The notes: generated by a model not told the origin, from the sequence alone. DNA of 64,000 bases from Sporosarcina sp. ACRSM (GCF_022346545.1 NZ_JAKRNU010000002.1:328010-392009); one strand, 5' to 3'; positions 26,325 through 36,955 are shown, counted from the stretch's first letter. Translations and numbers: made by a program.

Positions 26325-27734
26325 TTATTCAGTTAAATTTCCAATCGACAAATACTTCGTCTCCAAATAAGGCTCAATGCCTTCGATGCCGCCTTCACGG
26401 CCAATTCCACTTTCCTTCATCCCGCCAAACGGGGCATGTGCGGCGGATGGAGCACCGTCATTCCAACCGATGATGCCGAAGTCCAGATTGTCATGTAAGT
26501 ACGTTCCAGTCCGATAATCATTCGTAAAGAAATAGGCTGCCAAGCCATATGGCGTATTATTCGCGATTTCAACCGCCTCTTCAAGTGTCTTGAAGCTGGT
26601 GATCGGTGCAATCGGGCCGAATGTTTCCTCCTGCATGATTTCCATGCTTGCATCGACATTTTTCAAGACGGTCGGCTGGACAAAGAAATACCCTTTTTCC
26701 CGATCGGCTTCATATTCGTTCCCAGTTAGCACTTCCGCCCCCTTGTCAATCGCATCTTGTACTTGAGCGACAATTTTGTCATACCCTTTTTCATTGATTA
26801 CCGGTCCTACATCTGTAGATTCATCCAATCCGTTTCCGACCTTCAGCTTGGAAACGGCCACTGTAAACTTCTCCGCAAAGGTATCCACGACATTTTCATG
26901 CACAAGAATGCGGTTGACGCAGACACAAGTTTGGCCCGCATTTCTAAATTTGGATATGATCGTTTGAGCAACAGCCCAATCAAGATCAGCGTCTTCCGCA
27001 ATGATCAGTGGAGCGTGCCCGCCTAATTCCATCGTCACATGTTTTATCGTATCAGCGCTACCTTTGATCAGCTCTTTCCCGACAGGAGTAGAACCTGTAA
27101 ATGTAATTTTCCGCACAAATGGACTTTCCGTGAATAATCTCCCGACGATAGACCCTTTCCCATTCACATATTGGATGGCGTCTTTTGGAATGCCCACTTC
27201 ATGCGCCAGGTCTACAAGTGTCATTGTCGTTAACGGCGTTTCTTCTGCCGCTTTTACGATGAATGTACAACCGGCAGCCAACGCAGGAGCCGCCTTTCGA
27301 GTCATCATCGCTGCCGGGAAATTCCAAGGTGTGATGGCCGCAACTAAGCCGATCGGTTGACGGCTCACAACAATTCGTTTCGTTTCGGAAGATGCCGGAA
27401 TGGTCCGTCCATAAATGCGGATCGCTTCTTCCGCATACCAATCGATATAACTCGTTGCATAGTCCACCTCGCCCAATGATTCACGCAAAGGCTTTCCGTT
27501 TTCCATCGTCATCACTTTTGCGATTTCTTCTTTCTTGTCTTGAATCTTCCGGGACCAAGCCTTCAACAGACGTGAACGCTCATGTGCATGGACTTTTGCC
27601 CATGTTTTGAAACCTTTGTGCCCCTTCTCCAGCGCCGCGTTAATTTCTTCTTCCGTGTGTCTCGTGATCTCTTGGATGAGCTCACCTGTAGCCGGATTAT
27701 TTACTGTAAAAGCCGTTTTAAAAGTTGTTGACAT
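26325..27734 (-). CDS. gabD: NAD(P)-dependent succinate-semialdehyde dehydrogenase
   Basis: An aldehyde dehydrogenase of 469 residues that oxidises succinate semialdehyde from GABA to succinate. Family motifs: [14 protein letters not shown] at about 140, [10 protein letters not shown] with the general-base Glu, [11 protein letters not shown] with the catalytic Cys, and [11 protein letters not shown]-terminal [14 protein letters not shown] is typical of the SSADH branch. It follows gabT by about 95 bases on the same strand, with the GabR gene divergent. Confidence 0.93.
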   Translation of the reverse strand: MSTTFKTAFTVNNPATGELIQEITRHTEEEINAALEKGHKGFKTWAKVHAHERSRLLKAWSRKIQDKKEEIAKVMTMENGKPLRESLGEVDYATSYIDWYAEEAIRIYGRTIPASSETKRIVVSRQPIGLVAAITPWNFPAAMMTRKAAPALAAGCTFIVKAAEETPLTTMTLVDLAHEVGIPKDAIQYVNGKGSIVGRLFTESPFVRKITFTGSTPVGKELIKGSADTIKHVTMELGGHAPLIIAEDADLDWAVAQTIISKFRNAGQTCVCVNRILVHENVVDTFAEKFTVAVSKLKVGNGLDESTDVGPVINEKGYDKIVAQVQDAIDKGAEVLTGNEYEADREKGYFFVQPTVLKNVDASMEIMQEETFGPIAPITSFKTLEEAVEIANNTPYGLAAYFFTNDYRTGTYLHDNLDFGIIGWNDGAPSAAHAPFGGMKESGIGREGGIEGIEPYLETKYLSIGNLTE

Positions 27735-27830
27735 TTGGTAACACTCCTTTAATCGTTTGATGTTAGTCGTGCCTTATCTTAAAGGTGCCATAAAATTTAG
27801 CAAATAACTAGTAGAAGGCCTGAACGTACT

Positions 27831-29132
27831 TTAATTAAATGCTTCTTCCAAAATCTCCAGTCCTTTCGATAGCTCCTCATCCGTAATGACAAGTGGCGCC
27901 AAAAAGCGGATGACATTTCCTTTTAATCCTGCTGAAAGAAGCAGCAGACCGTTCGCATTTGCATATTGGACAATCTCACTCGTTTTTTCTTTGTTCGGAA
28001 GCTTTTCCGCCCGGTTATTAACAATTTCAACTGCGACCATTGAGCCTAAACGACGAATTTCTCCGACATAACTATGCTTCTCAGCCAGTTCAATCAATTT
28101 TGACTCGATCTTTTGCCCAAGGATTTCCGATTTTGTTAACAGGTTTTCTTCTTCGATAATATCGATGACTGCCAGCGCAGCTGCACATGCAACGGGACTA
28201 CCCGCATAGGTACCGCCCAACTCCCCCGGCGATGCAGCGTTTAAAATTTCAGTTCTTCCGACCACACCGCTCAATGGCAAACCTGCAGCCAAAGATTTTG
28301 ATACCGTGACCAAATCCGGGACAACGTCAAATTGTTCCATCGCAAACATTGTACCCGTTCGTCCAAAACCTGTTTGAATTTCATCGGCTACAAAAACAAT
28401 ACCATGTTCTTTACAGAATTCGCTTACCGCCTGCACAAATTTCTTCGGCGGGACAACGAAACCTCCCTCACCTTGAACAGGTTCCATCACAACACAAGCA
28501 ACCGTTTCCGGTGCAACCGTTGCAACAAAAAAGTCTTTGAACTCTTGGATCACGCGGTCTACGTATGCTTCTTCTGTCATTTCACTCGGTTTGTGATACA
28601 CGTAAGGATAAGGAGCTTGGTAAATCTCTGGCGCAAAAGGTCCGAATCCAAATTTATACGGCTTCACTTTACTTGTCATCCCCATTGTCAAGTTCGTACG
28701 GCCGTGGAACCCACGCACAAATGAGACGACTGCTTGCCTTCCTGTATATTTGCGTGAAACTTTAATAGCATTTTCGACTGCTTCTGCTCCTGAGTTCAAT
28801 AGAAGCGCCTGTTTCTCAAACGTCCCTGGTGTGATTGCACATAATTTTTCCGCCAATTGAATATAACCTTCATACATCATAACGTTAAATCCGGGATGCA
28901 AAAACTTTTCAATCTGCTTGTTGACAGCAGCCGTCACTTTCGGGTGGCTATGCCCCACATTCAACGTCCCGATGGCAGCCGCAAAGTCAATCCATTCTTT
29001 TTGATTGATATCTGTAATTGTCGCACCAGAGGCAGAATGTGCAATATTGAGATTTCCATTACTCACACCTTGTGGAACGTATTTTTTCCTCTTTGCTTGC
29101 AATTCCTCAGTCAATCCAGTTGTTAGTACCAT
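27831..29132 (-). CDS. gabT: 4-aminobutyrate aminotransferase
   Basis: A class III PLP aminotransferase of about 433 residues that moves the amino group of GABA to 2-oxoglutarate. GTLNVGHSHP, LNSGAEAVENAIK, FHGRTNLTMGMTSK, ADEIQTGFGRTG and VSKSLAAGLPLSG (PLP lysine) fit GabT closely. The ATG has AAAGGAG eight bases upstream; a GTG three codons earlier falls too close to it. It is divergent from gabR and precedes gabD. Confidence 0.94.
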   Translation of the reverse strand: MVLTTGLTEELQAKRKKYVPQGVSNGNLNIAHSASGATITDINQKEWIDFAAAIGTLNVGHSHPKVTAAVNKQIEKFLHPGFNVMMYEGYIQLAEKLCAITPGTFEKQALLLNSGAEAVENAIKVSRKYTGRQAVVSFVRGFHGRTNLTMGMTSKVKPYKFGFGPFAPEIYQAPYPYVYHKPSEMTEEAYVDRVIQEFKDFFVATVAPETVACVVMEPVQGEGGFVVPPKKFVQAVSEFCKEHGIVFVADEIQTGFGRTGTMFAMEQFDVVPDLVTVSKSLAAGLPLSGVVGRTEILNAASPGELGGTYAGSPVACAAALAVIDIIEEENLLTKSEILGQKIESKLIELAEKHSYVGEIRRLGSMVAVEIVNNRAEKLPNKEKTSEIVQYANANGLLLLSAGLKGNVIRFLAPLVITDEELSKGLEILEEAFN

Positions 29133-29177
29133 CACTACCACTCCTTTTGTCAGAATTATATATTTAGTATCCTGTTT

Positions 29178-29228
29178 ATCTGGTACAATAAAAAGAACCA
29201 GATTATAGTTTCTTTAGGTACCAGATTA
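29178..29228. promoter_or_regulatory. GabR operator with three ACCAGAT boxes
   Basis: The gabT-gabR gap holds ATCTGGTAC (29178-29186, inverted) and two direct copies of ACCAGATTA (29197-29205 and 29220-29228), 23 bases apart. MocR-type GabR proteins bind paired repeats in this position, so these are the probable operator. Confidence 0.7.
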
Positions 29229-29240
29229 AGGAGGGGTATT

Positions 29241-30656
29241 ATGTTCTTATTAACGTTGGACAAGAGTAAAGGGGAAGAAAAATATATTTACCAGCAGATA
29301 TATGGAAGTATCAAGAACGCCATTTTCGCAGGCGAGTTGCAGTCAAATGAAAAATTGCCTTCAAAGAGAAACTTGGCAAAAGAGTTGGATGTCAGTGTGA
29401 ATTCCGTCACAAATGCGTATGAACAATTACTTGCCGAAGGATATATTTATTCGTTGGAAAGAAAAGGATATTACGTTGAAAACATTGCCCAATTCATCAT
29501 TAAAGATGATCAACAGCAAAACAAATTACCACCAGATTTAAAAGAAAAGATGGTCGATAAAGAAGGATGGCTCTCTCTTTCCCATATGACAGCCGACATC
29601 TCCTCATTCCCTTTTAAAGAGTGGATGAAATATCAAGAGAAAGCAATCAAAAACCATAAAATCGAATTGAGCGAAATTACACACCCGCAAGGACCTTATC
29701 TCGTTAGAAAATCCATTGCCCGCTTAATTAAACTAACGCGTGGAATTCTTTGTGAACCCGAACAAATTGTCATTGGAGCAGGAACCCAATCATTAATCCG
29801 AAATGTCATGAGCATGCAAAACGCCGAAACGATTGTTGGCATCGAGAATCCTGGATACTCTCGTTTTTACAAGATGTTAAAGAAAATGGAATTCGATGTC
29901 CATCCGATTCCATTGGATGATGAAGGCATTGACATTCAGCTAATTGAAGATTCTCAAGCGAGATTCGTCTTCGTAACACCTTCCCATCAATTTCCGACCG
30001 GAAAAATCATGCCGATTTCAAGGCGTATCGAGCTGCTCAATTGGTCCGTCCAACAGGAAGATCGCTATATTGTTGAGGATGATTACGATAGTGAATTCAA
30101 ATATGAAACGGATAATATCCCTTCACTACAAAGCTTGGATCGCAACCAACGGGTCATTTACACAGGCACTTTTTCAAAAACGATGTTACCCGGTTTGCGA
30201 ATCAGCTATATGGTATTGCCCCCAGAAATGTTGAGGGAGTACCGCGACCACAATGCAGACCTCATCCAGGACAGTAACACGTTAGGCTTATACACACTAC
30301 ATTATTTCATCGAAAACGGGGATTATAACAGACATGTGAAAAGGATGAATCATCAGTATGAATTGAAAAGAAAGTTGCTGATCAAACAGCTGCAAACTAC
30401 GTTCGGCAACTCCGTCGACATCGAGGACATCCCGGCAGGCCTCCACTTTCTTGCATATTTTCATACATCACGAAGCTATGAGGAAATTATGAAGAGGGCA
30501 GCACGAGAGAAACTGGAAATCTATTCGATGAAGCGATTCATGCTGTCTAAAAAAGAAAACGCTAATGGTAGCATCGGTTTAGTCATCGGCTTTGCAAACA
30601 TTCAGGAAGATCAAATACTTGAAGCTGTGGAACGACTGTCTAAAATCTTAGACTGA
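29241..30656 (+). CDS. gabR: MocR/GntR-family regulator with aminotransferase domain (GabR)
   Basis: A 471-residue fusion of an N-terminal GntR winged helix (about 1-80: KLPSKRNLAKELDVSVNSV, AYEQLLAEGYIYS) and a fold-type I aminotransferase-like domain that binds PLP and the effector. The PLP lysine region reads YTGTFSKTMLPGLR and VEDDYDSEF is the preceding Asp motif. It is divergent from gabT. In B. subtilis GabR activates gabTD in response to GABA and PLP and represses itself. The start is 8 bases after AGGAGGGG. Confidence 0.95.
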   Translation: MFLLTLDKSKGEEKYIYQQIYGSIKNAIFAGELQSNEKLPSKRNLAKELDVSVNSVTNAYEQLLAEGYIYSLERKGYYVENIAQFIIKDDQQQNKLPPDLKEKMVDKEGWLSLSHMTADISSFPFKEWMKYQEKAIKNHKIELSEITHPQGPYLVRKSIARLIKLTRGILCEPEQIVIGAGTQSLIRNVMSMQNAETIVGIENPGYSRFYKMLKKMEFDVHPIPLDDEGIDIQLIEDSQARFVFVTPSHQFPTGKIMPISRRIELLNWSVQQEDRYIVEDDYDSEFKYETDNIPSLQSLDRNQRVIYTGTFSKTMLPGLRISYMVLPPEMLREYRDHNADLIQDSNTLGLYTLHYFIENGDYNRHVKRMNHQYELKRKLLIKQLQTTFGNSVDIEDIPAGLHFLAYFHTSRSYEEIMKRAAREKLEIYSMKRFMLSKKENANGSIGLVIGFANIQEDQILEAVERLSKILD

Positions 30657-30721
30657 AATGGCTAAAGTTTAGCTTGTCTTCCCAATCATATTTCCCCTTA
30701 TTTCCAGGGAAATAAAGTCAC

Positions 30722-30751
30722 CCACAAACGTTAAGACAACAACGTTTGTGG
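30722..30751. terminator. Hairpin between gabR and the M20 peptidase gene
   Basis: CCACAAACGTT / AACGTTTGTGG, an 11-bp perfect stem with an 8-nt loop between convergent genes. It has no long T run, so termination is likely but weak. Confidence 0.5.
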
Positions 30752-30812
30752 ATGACTATCTAAATCTTGTAAATAGAATCATGACTGATTTCATATGCGA
30801 AAAGTCTCACGG

Positions 30813-32066
30813 TTAACTCTCAGTCCAACGAATTATATAATTCGCCAATACATTCGTCACTTCCACGACGCTATCCAAATGGACACACTCATCTGGTCCG
30901 TGCATATTTTCACCGATTGGTCCGAAACAAAGGCCTTTTTTACCATAATATTGGGTAAACCTGGCATCATTTGCAGAAGCCCGTCCAATGATATTGACTT
31001 TACGATCCATCACACTCTCCGCATTCTCAAGGAACAGTTGCACAAAAGGATCTTCCGGGTCTTGATACCATGGATCTGTGGACCAACCAAACCATTCGAG
31101 AATTGGTGGATTTTCCTCCATCCACTTATCCCCTTCCACTGCTTTCTTGATCGTATCATGTATCAGTTTTTTAATTTCTTGGCGCGTTTCTCCAGGGATA
31201 AATCCGATCCGCGCTTCCAGCACCGCTTCCCCTGGAACGGTGGAGGCCCAATCTCCGGCATTCAGTACACCTAAATTCAAGTGAACAGATTGACCAGATC
31301 CTTTCTCATACAACTCAAATTTCACGTTTTTAGCGCGCCATTCGTTTAACGCTTCCAATGCACTGATGATTTTCATCATTTTGGAGATCGCATTAACGCC
31401 TTCATGAGCCAAGCCCGCATGCGCAATCCTTCCTTTTACAAGAACCCGAAAATACATGATTCCTGCATGTGAAATCGTCACATTTAAATTATGTGGCTCT
31501 GTTGAAATATAACCGTCTGTAACGAAACCCTCTTCTAAGCAAGCTAAAGCCCCACCGCCTCCTCCAGCCTCTTCCTCAAGTACGGAATGCAAATGAACAT
31601 CCCCAGCAATTGGATAGCCTAAATCGATCAGCGTTTTCAATGCGAACCAATTGGAGATCAGCCCTGCTTTCATATCGGCAGAGCCCCGGCCATATAATTT
31701 ATTGCCGATAATATCTCCGCTCCACGGATCCATCGTCCAATTTGAAAAAGGTTCTGGAGAAACAACATCTACATGCCCATGAATCGTTAAGGACTTCCCA
31801 TTTTTATTACCATTATAGATTCCAACCACATTTTTCCGACTCACATACGGAATACCCGAGTCGATAAAGGCTTCATGACAAGAAATTTTCTCATACACCG
31901 GTTCAATTTCATACACGGTCAAATTGAGTTCCTCATATTTCCTCTTCATATACGCCTGCATTTCCTGTTCATTCCCAACAATGCTTTTGATACGGACAAC
32001 TTCTTGAATGGTTGTAAATAATTCTTCTTTATGTTCATCAATATACTGTCGGATTTTTTCTTTCAA
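30813..32066 (-). CDS. M20-family metallopeptidase (ArgE/DapE/acylase type)
   Basis: A 417-residue zinc hydrolase of the M20 family, which cleaves the amide of N-acylated amino acids or related compounds. The metal motifs are present: GHVDVV (first His-Asp), GSADMKAG (bridging Asp), EEEAGGGG (catalytic Glu pair), STEPHN, and a late C-terminal His in MHGPDE. The lid domain (HAGLAHEGVNAI) is at about 215. It follows an APC permease on the same strand and may release an amino acid imported as a conjugate. Confidence 0.9.
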   Translation of the reverse strand: MKEKIRQYIDEHKEELFTTIQEVVRIKSIVGNEQEMQAYMKRKYEELNLTVYEIEPVYEKISCHEAFIDSGIPYVSRKNVVGIYNGNKNGKSLTIHGHVDVVSPEPFSNWTMDPWSGDIIGNKLYGRGSADMKAGLISNWFALKTLIDLGYPIAGDVHLHSVLEEEAGGGGGALACLEEGFVTDGYISTEPHNLNVTISHAGIMYFRVLVKGRIAHAGLAHEGVNAISKMMKIISALEALNEWRAKNVKFELYEKGSGQSVHLNLGVLNAGDWASTVPGEAVLEARIGFIPGETRQEIKKLIHDTIKKAVEGDKWMEENPPILEWFGWSTDPWYQDPEDPFVQLFLENAESVMDRKVNIIGRASANDARFTQYYGKKGLCFGPIGENMHGPDECVHLDSVVEVTNVLANYIIRWTES

Positions 32067-32156
32067 AATAATCTCTCCTCGTATTCTTTGGTGCTAAAAA
32101 GAGGGAAATTTACTTATGGGTAATCTTCCCCTACACTCCTATTTCACTCTTTGCCC

Positions 32157-33590
32157 TTATCTAGTTTTTATCACCCCATTATCTACGAACTCAACTCCTT
32201 CAATTGCTTCCAATCCGCCAAGTTCACTTGAGTTAATCGGCTCTTCATCCAGCGGCTCAACACTTTCAATAGTGTCCATACTGCCAAGTTCTTTTCTAAA
32301 GAATTTTGTAATGAATAGCATGTAGACGATTCCCACTACAATCCAAATGAGACCGCCAATAAATGCATCGGCATGCAGATGTGACCAGAGAATTCCTGTA
32401 CTCAAAGCACCTAACGAAGGCATAATTAGGTATTTGAGCGTGTCCTTGCCTGATCGCCTTCTTTGTCTAATATAGAAGTGGACAATGACCGATAAGTTAA
32501 CGAATGTAAACGCGATTAATGCACCGAAGTTAATGACTGAAGCTATTAATTCCAAATCCGGTCCAATTGCAAATAATGATACGACTCCTGTGAAAACAAT
32601 CGTAAAAACAGGTGTTCTAAATTTGGGATGTAAGTAACCGAACGATTTTTTCGGCAAAACACCGTTTCTTCCCATGACAAATAGTAAACGTGATACACTC
32701 GCATGCGAAGCTAACCCTGAAGCGACTGTAGCCCCGAATGCCCCTGCAATGAAGATCAATTGGAATACCTTTCCACCAACATATAGTCCGATTTCGGGTA
32801 ATGTATCATCCAACATGTTGAACCTCGACAAATCCGGAAATAATGCTTGCGTGAAATAAGAAGCGATGAAGAAAATCAAGCCACCAATCGTCACGGTCAA
32901 TAGGATCGCTCTTGGAACCGTCGATGCGTCTTTCGCTTCTTCTGTATACATCGTGATGGCATCAAACCCGATAAACGAAAACGCAACGACGGTTGCTCCG
33001 GTAAAGATGGCTACCAACTCTACATTCGCATTCGTCAACGGATTAATGGTAAATAGAGTGCCTTCCCCCATTCCATTTGTAAACTGAACAGTTGCAAGGA
33101 TAAGGAACATGACAATGAGGACAAGTGTGAAAACAACAAGTATCATATTTAAGCCTGATGTCGATTCCATACTGTAAACATTAATGGCCGTAACGACAAG
33201 TACATAAGACAGAACCCAGATCCATACCGGAACACTTGGAAAAAGGGACTCCATATATATCCGAATAATTAAGGCATTCACCATTGGCAGCAATAAATAA
33301 TCTAGTAACGAAGCCCAGCCAACCAGAAACCCTAATCGAGGTCCCATTGTTTCCCGCGCATATGTGTAGGCTGAACCCGCCTGCGGAAACGCCCGCACCA
33401 TTTTTCCATAACTGATAGCCGTTAATGCCATGACAGCCAGTGCAACAAGATATGCTACCGGTACAACTCCATTTGTCAGTTTCGAGACAATTCCAAATGT
33501 ATCGAAGACAATTGTCGGTGTCATGTAGCCTAGCCCCAGTGCAACAAGGGCCCAAACACCGAGCGAACGCTTCAACGTCGTTTTCTCCAT
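32157..33590 (-). CDS. APC-family amino acid permease
   Basis: An amino acid-polyamine-organocation permease of about 477 residues with 12 hydrophobic helices. The first helix begins MEKTTLKRSLGVWALVALGLGY (cut here), matching the second permease of the pair at 33698. AFPQAGSAYTYARETMG and FIGFDAITMYTEEAKD are standard APC motifs. The reading frame is open for 27 more codons upstream, but those residues look unlike an APC N-terminus. It is 107 bases downstream of the second permease. Confidence 0.9.
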   Translation of the reverse strand: MEKTTLKRSLGVWALVALGLGYMTPTIVFDTFGIVSKLTNGVVPVAYLVALAVMALTAISYGKMVRAFPQAGSAYTYARETMGPRLGFLVGWASLLDYLLLPMVNALIIRIYMESLFPSVPVWIWVLSYVLVVTAINVYSMESTSGLNMILVVFTLVLIVMFLILATVQFTNGMGEGTLFTINPLTNANVELVAIFTGATVVAFSFIGFDAITMYTEEAKDASTVPRAILLTVTIGGLIFFIASYFTQALFPDLSRFNMLDDTLPEIGLYVGGKVFQLIFIAGAFGATVASGLASHASVSRLLFVMGRNGVLPKKSFGYLHPKFRTPVFTIVFTGVVSLFAIGPDLELIASVINFGALIAFTFVNLSVIVHFYIRQRRRSGKDTLKYLIMPSLGALSTGILWSHLHADAFIGGLIWIVVGIVYMLFITKFFRKELGSMDTIESVEPLDEEPINSSELGGLEAIEGVEFVDNGVIKTR

Positions 33591-33697
33591 CCTCCACCCC
33601 ACCCCCGGATCTTTCAGTACTATTTTGCAGTTTAGTGTAACCACTTTCACTCTTTGAAACTCTTTCTCCATATTATCTACTGGTTTGAGATAGTAAG

Positions 33698-35038
33698 TTA
33701 GACAAGCTCATCGGAATTTACCAGGAGAGGCTGTTTTTTAAATCCTTTCGTCATGTAATATAGGTAGACAACACCAATTAAAAACCAAACTCCCCCAAGA
33801 ACTTTGGAATATCCATCCAAATTTAAAAGTAGCCAGGTGGTCATTAATGCGCCAATTAAAGGAATTAGCAAATAACAGAAAACCCCTTTAAATGAACGTT
33901 CTTTTCTTTTCACAAAATATAATGCAACAACCGATAAATTAACGGCCGTAAACGCAAGCAGTGCGCCAAAATTAATAAAAGATGCAACAAAAGTTAAACT
34001 TAAAAACAAAGCCGATAACGATAACACGCCAATTAGTAAAATGTTGTTAACTGGTGTTCTAGTTTTTTCATGTAGCTTTCCAAAAAAGCCAGTAGGTAAT
34101 TGTCCATCTCGACCCATTGCATATAAAACACGTGCAGCACTTGCCTGCGATGCAGAAGCAGAACCAAAGACAACCAATGCAGTTATTGCTAAAAATGCCG
34201 CTTGTAACGCATTTCCACCAATCAGCAAGATGATTTCATAAGCAGCAGAATCTGGATCTTTAAAACCCATATAATTTGGCCAGACATTATGTGCCACATA
34301 AGATACAACGACAAAACATAACCCACCAATAATCGTTACTAGAAAAATTGCACGCGGTATATTTTTTTCCGGGTTCTTCACCTCTTCAGAAAAAGTAGAA
34401 ACCGAGTCAAATCCTAGGAAAGAAAAACACAACAAGGCAGCACCAGCAACAATATATTTGAACGATTCATCGGTATTGAAGAATGGTTCCAAGTTAACTA
34501 ATACGCCTGTTCCCTCTCCCTGCAAGATTGATTTAATCGATAATAGACAAAAAACGGCAAGAAATAATAATGACAAACCAATCACTAGCATATTGATGCT
34601 GGCACCTAGCTTGACACCTCTAATATTTACAAACGTGACAACAATGATTAAAAGGAGTATCCACACATAGGATGGAACCTCAGGGATCGCCGCAGAGAAA
34701 AATATCCCAAATAATAAAAAGTTGACCATCGGAATAAACAAATAATCCATTAAAATAGCCCAGCCTACTAAGAAGCCCGCATAAGGGTGCAACGCTTTCT
34801 GTGCATACGTATAGGCTGATCCGGAAACAGGGTATGCTTTTGCCATTTGACCATAACTATAAGCCGTAAACATCATTACTACCAAGGCTAGAACATACGA
34901 TCCGGCAACCATCCCGTGAGATATTTGAGATGCTATACCATATGTGCTAAATACCGTAGTTAAAGCCATAAAAGCCATTCCATATACAACTACAGCGGTC
35001 AGTGAAAGTGATCTCGACAATTTAATGTTTTCGTTCAT
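33698..35038 (-). CDS. APC-family amino acid permease
   Basis: A 446-residue APC permease with 12 predicted helices. AYPVSGSAYTYAQKAL and FLGFDSVSTFSEEVKN match its downstream neighbour, so the two are probably an old tandem duplication. Both probably import an amino acid, polyamine or omega-amino acid for the aminotransferase and dehydrogenases of this block. The substrate cannot be told from sequence. Confidence 0.92.
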   Translation of the reverse strand: MNENIKLSRSLSLTAVVVYGMAFMALTTVFSTYGIASQISHGMVAGSYVLALVVMMFTAYSYGQMAKAYPVSGSAYTYAQKALHPYAGFLVGWAILMDYLFIPMVNFLLFGIFFSAAIPEVPSYVWILLLIIVVTFVNIRGVKLGASINMLVIGLSLLFLAVFCLLSIKSILQGEGTGVLVNLEPFFNTDESFKYIVAGAALLCFSFLGFDSVSTFSEEVKNPEKNIPRAIFLVTIIGGLCFVVVSYVAHNVWPNYMGFKDPDSAAYEIILLIGGNALQAAFLAITALVVFGSASASQASAARVLYAMGRDGQLPTGFFGKLHEKTRTPVNNILLIGVLSLSALFLSLTFVASFINFGALLAFTAVNLSVVALYFVKRKERSFKGVFCYLLIPLIGALMTTWLLLNLDGYSKVLGGVWFLIGVVYLYYMTKGFKKQPLLVNSDELV

Positions 35039-35134
35039 TCAACCAACTCCTCATATATAGGCGCTGAACAAAATAGCTATCGTAAAATAACTTTTAAATC
35101 TACTAAAAACCGAATATTCGGAATATATAACAGA

Positions 35135-35305
35135 GCGCATTGCGTTCAGATTTTGAATTGCATATAACGCAATTCAAAATCTGTGACACCCGCAGGAGGC
35201 TTTATCTTTGTTCAGCAGGCGTTTGGACACCTTCTGAACAGGAAACCAAACTACGCTCATCCCGACACCTATGGAGGGGGGAATCTTCTGCCGAAGAAAG
35301 ATAAA
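35135..35305 (-). repeat. Structured intergenic repeat, copy C (171 bp), overlapping a coding end
   Basis: On the minus strand the outer stem is TTTATCTTTCTTCGGCAG / CTGCTGAACAAAGATAAA with two mismatches. It encloses degenerate inner hairpins and is followed by the linker GCCTCCTGCGGGTGTCA and the stem CAGATTTTGAATTGCG / CGCAATTCAAAATCTG. The terminal AATTACGCC hairpin is reduced to GCGCATTGCG. The outer stem and inner hairpins (35202-35305) are translated as the C-terminus of the amidohydrolase. Confidence 0.85.
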
Positions 35306-36896
35306 TAACTTCTCCGTCCATCATCGTTAATTCCACTTGTATTGTAGGTATCTGATCTACTGAAATATCAAATAGATTGCAATCTAACACAATGATATCT
35401 GCGAGTTTCCCTCCTTCTAAGGTTCCAAGTTCATTCTCTCTGAAAGAACTATAGGCTGCCCCTTGTGTATAAGCCCTTAACGCGTCTGCTAATGTCACTT
35501 GCTCTTTTTTATTCCATTTAGATTCCCCTGTGAAGTCTACTCTCGTTACAGCATAATAAATTTCCTTAAACGGATTCAGCGTTGTAATCGGATAGTCCGT
35601 ACCAAAAGCAATATGATCTACAGCGTCTTTTAAAGTTCTACAAAGATAAGTATAGGGAGCTTTTTCTTTGCCAACACGCAATGTATGACTTTCTTTTGGC
35701 ATGAGTGCTAAATGCGAAGGTTGCACAGATGGAATGACACCTATTTCCTTAAATCTTGGAATATCCGTTGGGTGAATCACTTCGATATGCTCTAGCGCAT
35801 GGCGGGAATCTCTTATTCCATTTATTTGTTGCGCTTCCTCGAAAAGGTCTAAACCAAGTCTTACCGCTCCATCCCCAATCGCATGAAAACGAATTTGAAA
35901 TCCTTCCCTATCAGCGGTTAACACCCAATTTCTAATTGTTTCTTCGGGAAAAGCAGGGCCTCCTTTCGTTTCCGGACGATCTAAATAAGGATCGAGCATG
36001 TAAGCGGTATGCCCTGTCACTACGCCGTCAATAAATTGCTTAAGCCCTGTAAATCTTAATTTTTCTGATCTATACGTATCACGCGTCGCTTTAGCCTCTT
36101 CGATATTCCCACTTAAAGCAGGATAAAGATGAATCCTTGTTGTTAATTTTCCATTTTTATCATATTCGTGATACATGTTCAAATTTTTCAAGCGGTCGAA
36201 ACTGCTCGCATATAAATCATTAACCGATGTCACACCTAATCTCGCGGCCTGTTTTAAAAATGCCTCGAAAAGTTCTCGTTGCTTTTCCTCAGGCAGCGCA
36301 AGTGCGATATCTGCTACTAGATTAGTAGCCGTTTCAATGAGAATCCCCGTTAATTCTCCTTCATCATCTTTCTCGATCACTCCATAATCCGGATTCGCCG
36401 TCTTCTTCGTTACACCGCTAACTTGCAATGCTTTGCTATTCACCCATGTGTAATGACCTTCTGCATGAAAGAGAATCACAGGCCGGTCATGAATGGCTTT
36501 ATCTAATAGAAACCTTTTCGGAAATTCTTTTACAGCCCACTTTGTTTGATCCCAACCATAACCAAAAATCCACTTCTCTCCTTGCCTCTCATCAGCAAAT
36601 CGCTTGACAAGGGTAACCACTTCTTCAGAAGAACGAGCGCCCGATAAATCAACACTTGCATGCGTAAAAAGACTACCGAGCATTAGATGAAGATGCGCAT
36701 CATGAAATCCAGGCATAATCAATTGATTCCCAAAATGATACTCTTTCGTTTCTGAACCGATATATGATAGAATTTCCTCTTTTGCACCTACTGCTAGTAT
36801 TTTGTTGCCTTTAATGGCAAGAGCAGCTGGTTTTGCTTCATTTTCTAAACCTGTAAACACTGCCTCGCTCGAAATTATTTTATCTGCTATCTCCAT
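35202..36896 (-). CDS. YtcJ-type amidohydrolase with repeat-derived C-terminal tail
   Basis: An amidohydrolase of the YtcJ / N-substituted formamide deformylase group, about 564 residues. GFHDAHLHLML carries the HxH metal pair, FHAEGHYTW, FHAIGDGAV and LEHIEVIHP follow, and FGTDYPITTLNPF supplies the late Asp. It probably hydrolyses an amide or formamide. The start ATG follows AAAGGAG. The normal family C-terminus ends near MMDGEVIY; after that, the last 32 residues (LSSAEDSPLHRCRDERS..., to AEQR) are encoded by structured repeat copy C, including the stop codon. Insertion of the repeat has thus replaced the native end. Confidence 0.9.
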   Translation of the reverse strand: MEIADKIISSEAVFTGLENEAKPAALAIKGNKILAVGAKEEILSYIGSETKEYHFGNQLIMPGFHDAHLHLMLGSLFTHASVDLSGARSSEEVVTLVKRFADERQGEKWIFGYGWDQTKWAVKEFPKRFLLDKAIHDRPVILFHAEGHYTWVNSKALQVSGVTKKTANPDYGVIEKDDEGELTGILIETATNLVADIALALPEEKQRELFEAFLKQAARLGVTSVNDLYASSFDRLKNLNMYHEYDKNGKLTTRIHLYPALSGNIEEAKATRDTYRSEKLRFTGLKQFIDGVVTGHTAYMLDPYLDRPETKGGPAFPEETIRNWVLTADREGFQIRFHAIGDGAVRLGLDLFEEAQQINGIRDSRHALEHIEVIHPTDIPRFKEIGVIPSVQPSHLALMPKESHTLRVGKEKAPYTYLCRTLKDAVDHIAFGTDYPITTLNPFKEIYYAVTRVDFTGESKWNKKEQVTLADALRAYTQGAAYSSFRENELGTLEGGKLADIIVLDCNLFDISVDQIPTIQVELTMMDGEVIYLSSAEDSPLHRCRDERSLVSCSEGVQTPAEQR

Positions 36897-36955
36897 TATC
36901 AAGCGCTCCTTTTCGTCCAGTTTCATCGCTTATTCAAATTGTAATGCATTCAAAA

